The position numbers and the translations under genes are program-made. DNA of 64,000 nt from Colwellia sp. C2M11 (GTDB taxonomy: Bacteria > Pseudomonadota > Gammaproteobacteria > Enterobacterales > Alteromonadaceae), in assembly GCF_018860915.1 (NCBI RefSeq), contig NZ_JAHKQD010000053.1, forward strand, positions 124,001 to 188,000, written 5' to 3'. The notes under the pieces were generated by a model. It saw only the letters and a list, made by a program, of their open reading frames with translations. It was not told where the DNA came from and ran no database searches. This document shows positions 58,253-64,000 of the stretch, one piece after another; within the stretch, counting starts at the first letter, position 1; each line of letters opens with the position of its first letter.

Positions 58253-59161
58253 CTAAATACAATATTTAAAAGCATCATCATCAAGTAATGATAAAGATTC
58301 ACCGACAAGGTCACTCGTATTAAGTGCCGCTAATAAATCTAACCCTTCTTGTCTTTGCTCTTTTGTTAAGGCTTTATAAGGTAAACGAAAATTAGTTGAT
58401 ACCGCACCAGTCATCATTAATGCAGTATTAATGGCAATAGGGTTAGGTTCACAGAAAAGCCATTTTATTAAGCTTTGTAAACGACTATTCAATTCAGTAC
58501 TTTCTTTATCCATCAATTGGCGCATTAAGCCAGGAATAATATTAGACGCAACAGAAATTGTACCGTGTGAGCCATGTTGATGTCGTGCAGTATGACACTC
58601 ATCATCATTGCCAGACCAACAAGCAATACCTTGTTTTTCGTAATGAGCAATACGTTCGTTGCCACCACATTCTTTCACACCAATAAAGTTTTTATGTTTT
58701 GCTAATACTTCAATCATATCAGGCGTTATATCTTGACCTGTGCGCCCTGCTACATTATAAATAAATGTAGGACCAATATCTAAGGTATGAGTAAAATGCT
58801 CAAGCACACCCGCAATGGATGTGCGACCATAATAAGGGTTTATTTGTAATGTAGCGTCCATACCTGCAGCAAAACCATGTTTTGTTGCTTTAATAGCTTC
58901 ACTTGTATTATTACTGCCCGTATTACCAATAATTAATAGTTTATCACCAAATTCATGGACACTGTGGGCAATTAATATTAAGTGCTCTTCCCAACTAAGT
59001 AAATGTCCTTCACCTGTTGTACCGCCAACTACAATACCGTCTACACCTGCCTCTATTTGTTTTTTAACAAGGGTGTCATAAGTATTTAAATCAATTTCAC
59101 CTTCGCTTGTATAAGGTGTTTTTATTGCAGTAATTAAACTGGCTGCTTTGAACTTATTCAT
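58253..59161 (-). CDS. dapA: Dihydrodipicolinate synthase, plant-type sequence
   Basis: Aldolase-family enzyme that condenses pyruvate with aspartate semialdehyde in lysine and diaminopimelate synthesis. Catalytic positions are present: GGTTGEG (Thr pair), INPYYG, FIYNV (Tyr), GRT (Arg) and the Schiff-base Lys in FIGVKECGG. Many phrases match plant chloroplast enzymes rather than E. coli DapA: ITAIKTPY, EGHLLSWEEH, WSGNDDECH, EPNPIAINTAL, FRLPY and the final LDDDAF. The usual YNVPGRT Pro is Ala here. The start is the ATG at 59161 with TAGGAAAA upstream (302 residues). The longer open frame would overlap the preceding gene. Confidence 0.85.
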   Translation of the reverse strand: MNKFKAASLITAIKTPYTSEGEIDLNTYDTLVKKQIEAGVDGIVVGGTTGEGHLLSWEEHLILIAHSVHEFGDKLLIIGNTGSNNTSEAIKATKHGFAAGMDATLQINPYYGRTSIAGVLEHFTHTLDIGPTFIYNVAGRTGQDITPDMIEVLAKHKNFIGVKECGGNERIAHYEKQGIACWSGNDDECHTARHQHGSHGTISVASNIIPGLMRQLMDKESTELNSRLQSLIKWLFCEPNPIAINTALMMTGAVSTNFRLPYKALTKEQRQEGLDLLAALNTSDLVGESLSLLDDDAFKYCI

Positions 59162-59192
59162 TATTTTCCTAGCTTTTAAATTGATAGATAAA

Positions 59193-59621
59193 CTAACAAT
59201 GACCAATATTGTCAGTAACTTTTCGCATTATAAAAGTTTCATTTGTCTCAACATGCTGATATTCGAAAACGTGATGATTTAACTGTAATACCTTATAAGC
59301 ATGGTAATTATTACCATCATTTAGATCAGCAGCATAAAGGAGTTCATCTACAATTTCATCTTTAGTAATTGTAAAGTGAATATCGCCTACTAAGCCCCAA
59401 TCACCTAATTCTGTTACTTGCTCAACAATTTTTTCTGCTGCACCAACTGTGACTTGCAAGGTTATAAAGGTAAATTCAAAACTGCCATCAGCATTTATTT
59501 GAGCATACTCTATAATTTTTTTATTAGGCGTTTGAGTATCTTCACGAAACCAACGCCCACATAATAACTCTCTTTCATATTTCACTATAAGTTGCTCACT
59601 GAAAAGAAAAGCAAAAACCAC
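59193..59621 (-). CDS. Hypothetical protein, 142 aa
   Basis: No family is recognised. The likely start is GTG (59621, AAGAAAG upstream), or another GTG twelve codons on. The core (CGRWFREDTQ, INADGSFEFTFITL, HVFEYQHVETNETFIMRKV) looks like a small antiparallel beta-barrel, lipocalin-like in feel. It has no signal peptide. It lies 31 bp before the dapA-like gene and may be co-transcribed with it. Confidence 0.65.
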   Translation of the reverse strand: MVFAFLFSEQLIVKYERELLCGRWFREDTQTPNKKIIEYAQINADGSFEFTFITLQVTVGAAEKIVEQVTELGDWGLVGDIHFTITKDEIVDELLYAADLNDGNNYHAYKVLQLNHHVFEYQHVETNETFIMRKVTDNIGHC

Positions 59622-59839
59622 TTTCTTATTATACGAATTAGAAATTAATATATATACCTAAATTAAGCATTATCCAAACAAAATAATTTTTACCTTCCTT
59701 CATCTTACTTAACACTAAATGTATTAATGTTTTAAAAATTACATACCTTCGAATGAATTTTATAAAGATTTAGATGTAACTCGTTTTAAAAAGGTTTAGA
59801 TTATATAAAATTTTTTTTATTGAAATGAGATTAAAGCCG

Positions 59840-61132
59840 ATGAAGAAACCAAATGTGCAATTGTTATTAACGGGGAATGAATTAATGGCTGGTGATATTG
59901 TTGACAGCAATTCAGCTATGATCGCACAGCAATTAAAAGAGCTAGGATTAGAAATAACAAGAAAAGTGACCATAGCTGACGATTTAGCATTATTGATCAA
60001 TGAAATAAATTTACTGGCAGAGCAAAGTGATATTTTAATTATTAATGGCGGCTTAGGTCCAACAATAGATGACTTAACAGCATTAGCATTAGCCAAAGCA
60101 ACAGATGTTGAACTAGCCGAACATCCACAAGCATTAGACCACTTAACTCATTGGTGTAAACGAAGAGGTGCAACGTTAAATGCGCCTAACTTAAAGCAAA
60201 CGATACTTCCTAAAGACTGCGGTATTATTCCTAATAAAAACGGTAGTGCAGTTGGTTTCAAAGTAAATCATTTACATTGTGATATTTACTGTACTCCAGG
60301 CGTTCCTAATGAGTTAAAGACCATGTTAGTAGAAGAAATAGCACCAGATATCGCTAAAGGACTACCGAATGCTCTCATTTCAGATGTTACTCGTTTGCAA
60401 GTATTTGGTTTAGGTGAATCTGTTTTACAAAAAATGGTAGATGAGCAACTACCCGATTGGCCTGATAATATTGATTTAGGTTTTCGAGCTGGCATGCCAT
60501 TATTAGAGATAAAATTAACTACCACTAATCAAGAGGCTCATCAACAAAAACACTTATGGGAAGCAAAACTAATAAAGGTTTTAGGTGATCACCTAATTGC
60601 ACGTATTGATACGAAACCTTTATCTATGGCAGACCATGTACTGTCAAAAATAGCCGATGAAAATTTAAAAATAACTACAGCAGAGTCATGCACTGGCGGA
60701 TTAATTGCTAGCATGATAACGCAAGTACCTGGCTCTTCTGCACTGTTTGAAGCTGGCTTTGTCACTTATAGTAATAGTATGAAAAGCAAGTTATTAGGTG
60801 TACCTGAGCAGTTATTAGTTGAACATGGCGCTGTTAGCGAAGAAGTTGTTATTGCGATGGCACAAGGTGCTTTAGAAAGATCATCAGCTGATTTAGCGAT
60901 AGCGGTATCCGGTATTGCTGGACCTGAAGGAGGTAGTGAAGAAAAACCAGTTGGTACTGTATGTATAGCTTGGGGAAATAAAAATAATTTAAAATCTATT
61001 TGTTTATTAATGCCTTTATCAAGGCATTATTTCCAAAAGTATGTTGCGGCTATTGGCTTAGATTTAATTAGAAGAGAGTTGATTAAGAGCCAGGAAACGC
61101 CATTATATATTACCGAACGTAAAAGAAAATAA
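59840..61132 (+). CDS. CinA-family protein (nicotinamide-nucleotide amidohydrolase)
   Basis: Two-domain protein. The N-terminal MoCF/CinA domain reads LLLTGNELMAGDIVDSNS and INGGLGPTIDDLTALALAKA. The C-terminal PncC domain has TAESCTGGLIASMITQVPGS, YSNSMKSKLLGV and IAGPEGGSEEKPVGTVCIAW, which carries NMN deamidase activity in characterised homologues. I start at 59840 (MKKPNVQLLLTG); an ATG five codons earlier is in frame. The length of about 430 is normal for full CinA. Confidence 0.9.
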   Translation: MKKPNVQLLLTGNELMAGDIVDSNSAMIAQQLKELGLEITRKVTIADDLALLINEINLLAEQSDILIINGGLGPTIDDLTALALAKATDVELAEHPQALDHLTHWCKRRGATLNAPNLKQTILPKDCGIIPNKNGSAVGFKVNHLHCDIYCTPGVPNELKTMLVEEIAPDIAKGLPNALISDVTRLQVFGLGESVLQKMVDEQLPDWPDNIDLGFRAGMPLLEIKLTTTNQEAHQQKHLWEAKLIKVLGDHLIARIDTKPLSMADHVLSKIADENLKITTAESCTGGLIASMITQVPGSSALFEAGFVTYSNSMKSKLLGVPEQLLVEHGAVSEEVVIAMAQGALERSSADLAIAVSGIAGPEGGSEEKPVGTVCIAWGNKNNLKSICLLMPLSRHYFQKYVAAIGLDLIRRELIKSQETPLYITERKRK

Positions 61133-61321
61133 AATACTATACGCCTGTTTTTTATGCACCCATAACCAATGTAAAGACAAAAATTTATATATTTACATTT
61201 ATATATTTAGATAAACAAACAGTTACGTTATTATGCTAACTGTTTAAACAATTAATTAAAAATAGCTAATTAAGCAATAGCTAGCTGAGCAATAATGCTG
61301 TTTTATATGTAGGAGTCAATT

Positions 61322-61648
61322 TTGGCTGAAAAAAACTTTATTACCAGTGGTCGAAACACCATAATTCACAAAATAAAAAAGTTTGATCTATTAATTATTA
61401 ATGGAGATCATCCCATTGTAATAGTTAGTCATAGAGGTATTGGAATTTATAAAGGATTGATTCCAGAAAAACGCTCTATAGCCAAAAAAGCTTATCAAGA
61501 GATTGTTCATGTTGAATCAAGCGAAATATTTAGTGAAGTAAAAACGCTATTATTTATACAGGCTCTGGATGGACGAGAGTATAAGGTCGATTATAGCAAA
61601 ACGAACACAAATAGTTTTATTAAAATTCATCAAGATAATTATATATAG
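61322..61648 (+). CDS. Hypothetical protein, 108 aa, TTG start
   Basis: No family is recognised. The start is TTG at 61322, six bases after a strong AGGAG (61311-61315); no in-frame ATG offers an alternative near the N-terminus. The protein is basic, with beta-type segments (FDLLIINGDHPIVIVSHRGI, TLLFIQALDGREYKV). It lies 107 bp before the FapA-like gene on the same strand. Confidence 0.65.
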   Translation: MAEKNFITSGRNTIIHKIKKFDLLIINGDHPIVIVSHRGIGIYKGLIPEKRSIAKKAYQEIVHVESSEIFSEVKTLLFIQALDGREYKVDYSKTNTNSFIKIHQDNYI

Positions 61649-61755
61649 TCTTTCCATATAGCGTTTAATAATATGAATTAGAAAACTAATTTAGCTAAAC
61701 CATTTAAGTCATTAGGTTAGGTTGATTTATTAATAATAATATCGGAGTATTTCTT

Positions 61756-63444
61756 ATGACCCAATTCAGTTTAATTGCTAATGACAAAAATAATGTTGAT
61801 TTAATATTAAAGCCAATTAAAGACGGCGATCAGGTTACAGAAACCACAATTCTAGAGCTAATTGAGCAGTCTGAATACAGCCGATTACATATCAACATTG
61901 CAAATATTAAAAATGCGATTTCTGAATTAAATGATGTGCTAAAACCATTACAAAGTGGTAAGTTTGGTCGAGAAATAACCTACCAAGTGTTAGAGCGAAT
62001 TGATGCAACCATCTCAGTATCGATCGACAGTGATCAAATGGCTGCCAGTGCTGAAATAACAACAGCACAAGGTGGTAAAAATTTATCTGCAAAAGCTATT
62101 CTAGAAGCAGCTCAAGCAAGTGGTGTAAACAAAGGGTTTAGTAAAGAACAACTTGTTAAGCTTGCTCAATTAGCCGCAAAAGAAAAGCCATTAAGCTTAG
62201 TGAGTTTACAAATAGCAACAGGTAAACAAGCAATAAAAGGTAAAGACGCTGTAATAAAGCCACTTGTTGAAAGTGCCCAATCTCGTATTTTACGCCCCAA
62301 ACAAAGAAATGATGGTAGCGTTGATATGCGAGACCTAGGTGACATCATTTGTGTCAAAGTTGGTGAGCCTCTCGCAGAAAAAATCCCTCATACTCTTGGA
62401 GAAAATGGCTACACAGTAACCGCAGCTCCCTTAATTGCAGAACCAGGAAATGATATAACTCTAGTCGCAGGTGATGGTACAGAAATAAGTTCAACCAACA
62501 AAAATATACTTGTTTCCCAAAGGGTAGGATTACCCAAAATGATCCCAAATGGCATGGAAGTAGATGAAGTCTACAGGGTTAAAAATGTTACTGTAGGGTC
62601 TGGTAATATTAACTTTACCGGTGGTGTGATTATTGAAGGTGATGTCAACGAAGGTATGAAAGTAATTGCTAGTGGTGATATTACCGTAGGTGGTTGTGTC
62701 GAGTCTGCTATGATTGAGTCAGGTGGTGATGTTACCATCTCTGGCGGTATTATTGGTCATAAGCACGATGTTGAAGCCACTAAGATTACCGATGTAAAAA
62801 TGAGCGTTAGTGTAAACTCAAAAGGTAACTTATATGCAAAGTATTGCCAATACGCACAGATTAGTTGTAGTAAAGATATCCGCATTGAAAAGCAATTACT
62901 CCATAGTTTAATTAATGTTAATGGTAATTTAAAAGTTGGCTCAGAAGACCATGCTAACGGCGTACTCATTGGTGGTTATATTAAAGCAGGTAAAAATGTT
63001 AGCGCTGGTTCTATAGGGGCTACAGCTGGAAATAATACTATTATAAGCTTCGAAAATATTATTAATAAACTCAATGACAAAATGCAAGATATCGAATCAC
63101 GACTACAGTTTGAAAATGACAAAACAACCGAACTAAAAACAGCCAGCGACAAACTAAAACAACTCCCTAAAAGTCCAGCTAACACGGAGATGTTATCTAA
63201 AGTTATTTCAACATACCAATTCCATGCTAAACGTATGGGTGAAATTCTATTTGAAAAAGAAGAACATGAGAATATCGTACAAGCCTATATGGAAAGTGTT
63301 TCTATTGAAGCGACAGATAAGTTATATCATGGTGTGCAATTTATTTTAGGTGATATTAACGATAGAACTCGAAAAGAATATGGTCCAAGTAAAATGAATT
63401 ACAAAGATCGAAAAATTCACATAGATCCCATTGTTAATACGTAA
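61756..63444 (+). CDS. FapA/DUF342-family protein
   Basis: Cytoplasmic protein with a right-handed beta-helix of the DUF342 (FapA) family, linked in some bacteria to polymer or cell-surface functions but not well defined. The first 180 residues are a mixed domain. GDGTEISSTNKNILVSQRVG and NFTGGVIIEGDVNEGMKVIA, with GGDVTISGGIIG, show the repeated Gly-rich turns of the helix (about 240-420). A coiled coil follows (about 435-520). At 562 residues it is normal. GGAG lies upstream of the ATG. Confidence 0.85.
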   Translation: MTQFSLIANDKNNVDLILKPIKDGDQVTETTILELIEQSEYSRLHINIANIKNAISELNDVLKPLQSGKFGREITYQVLERIDATISVSIDSDQMAASAEITTAQGGKNLSAKAILEAAQASGVNKGFSKEQLVKLAQLAAKEKPLSLVSLQIATGKQAIKGKDAVIKPLVESAQSRILRPKQRNDGSVDMRDLGDIICVKVGEPLAEKIPHTLGENGYTVTAAPLIAEPGNDITLVAGDGTEISSTNKNILVSQRVGLPKMIPNGMEVDEVYRVKNVTVGSGNINFTGGVIIEGDVNEGMKVIASGDITVGGCVESAMIESGGDVTISGGIIGHKHDVEATKITDVKMSVSVNSKGNLYAKYCQYAQISCSKDIRIEKQLLHSLINVNGNLKVGSEDHANGVLIGGYIKAGKNVSAGSIGATAGNNTIISFENIINKLNDKMQDIESRLQFENDKTTELKTASDKLKQLPKSPANTEMLSKVISTYQFHAKRMGEILFEKEEHENIVQAYMESVSIEATDKLYHGVQFILGDINDRTRKEYGPSKMNYKDRKIHIDPIVNT

Positions 63445-63451
63445 AAATATT

Positions 63452-64000
63452 ATGACAAAACTATATATTTTATTAATATGCACCAGCTTATTTAGTTTTA
63501 ATAGCGCTGCTAAGCAGTGTAGTGTAAATTTTAATTATGGCGTAATCATTGACCCTAATCATATTCGGATCATTGACCGTAGCAGAACGATTGTACAAAT
63601 TAATGATGAAAAACAACTTTTTGTTGAAGGGCGAGAAATAGCACTAACGAATGAACAAGTAGCGTTAATTCAAAAGTTTTCTCTCGGAATACGCGCTCAA
63701 GTACCAGAAATAGTTTCTATTGCGATAGAAGGTGTTGATATTGGTTTAAAAGCTGTAAATAAAGCGATTGCTAGCTTAACAGGTGAAAATAGCGCTTCTC
63801 AACAAAAAATCCAAGCAAGATTTGATGAACTAAAATGGAGAGTTCGTACTCGCTTTAATCAAAGTGCTAATAACTACTATATAGCACCACAAGATTTTGC
63901 CGACTTTGATGACATCTTTACTGGCGAATTTGAACAAGAAATTGAAGAAATAATTTCTGATTCAATCGGTACAATATTATTAGCTGTAGGTGAAGCTATG
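63452..64000 (+). CDS. YggN/DUF2884-family exported protein (partial, runs off the end)
   Basis: Starts with ATG at 63452, 8 bp after the FapA-like stop, and stays open for 183 codons to the window end. A signal peptide (about 1-20, ending SAAKQC) is followed by VNFNYGVIIDPNHIRIIDRS and KQLFVEGREIALTNEQVALI, the pattern of E. coli YggN. The family is periplasmic and of unknown function. The C-terminus lies outside the window. Confidence 0.82.
   Translation, partial: MTKLYILLICTSLFSFNSAAKQCSVNFNYGVIIDPNHIRIIDRSRTIVQINDEKQLFVEGREIALTNEQVALIQKFSLGIRAQVPEIVSIAIEGVDIGLKAVNKAIASLTGENSASQQKIQARFDELKWRVRTRFNQSANNYYIAPQDFADFDDIFTGEFEQEIEEIISDSIGTILLAVGEAM

Noticed and set aside
59162-59206. Longer start for the dapA-like gene
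   Set aside because: It overlaps the upstream gene; the ATG at 59161 has a good ribosome site and fits family length.

Overview
The window is a 64 kb piece of an AT-rich (by eye high-30s % GC) gammaproteobacterial chromosome. Gene content and protein style (isc cluster, secDF-yajC-tgt-queA, holD-rimI-prfC, aceK, TonB receptors of marine type, FAD/Fe-S D-lactate dehydrogenase) point to a marine Alteromonadales bacterium, most like Colwellia/Thalassotalea. This assignment is inference from protein recall, not a search. No prophage, insertion sequence or CRISPR array is visible.

Layout. 1-3.6 kb: tail of a YebC/PmpR gene, an RluA-type pseudouridine synthase, a frameshifted hypothetical gene and an unknown 230-aa gene. 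3.6-13.1 kb: a surface-uptake island with FecI-like sigma factor, FecR-like regulator and STN-bearing TonB receptor on the minus strand. Divergent from these, behind a good candidate Pho box, are a second TonB receptor and a secreted calcineurin-like phosphoesterase, which suggests acquisition of a phosphorus compound. 13.3-20 kb: a YedI-type membrane protein, a D-lactate dehydrogenase and a U32 protein, with dispersed palindromic repeats at gene 3' ends. 20.1-25.2 kb: a four-gene minus-strand operon encoding a coiled-coil protein, a roadblock-like/TM/OmpA protein, a Ras-like small GTPase and a GGDEF-EAL protein; this is the most unusual system here. 25.5-30 kb: a PAS chemoreceptor, an MltC-like transglycosylase, a truncated PKD/YHYH-type lipoprotein and an EF-hand protein. 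30.2-38.2 kb: trmJ, cysE, then iscR-iscS-iscU-iscA-hscB-hscA-fdx, with two near-consensus IscR sites before iscR. 38.6-40.5 kb: suhB and cobA. 40.6-48.3 kb: rhlE and the queA-tgt-yajC-secD-secF series. 48.5-57.4 kb: aceK, tRNA-Trp, holD-rimI, prfC, argS, a zinc-ribbon protein, an RraB-like protein and a second RluA-type enzyme. 57.6-64 kb: YjdF-like protein, a plant-type dihydrodipicolinate synthase, an unknown gene, CinA, an unknown gene with a TTG start, a DUF342/FapA protein and the start of a YggN/DUF2884 gene.

Most of the window is housekeeping: Fe-S cluster assembly with its cysteine supply (cysE next to isc), queuosine tRNA modification joined to the Sec accessory complex, and translation factors. 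The accessory interest lies in the GTPase/c-di-GMP operon, the phosphate-type TonB/FecIR island, the plant-like DapA, two broken genes and a family of mosaic palindromic repeats.
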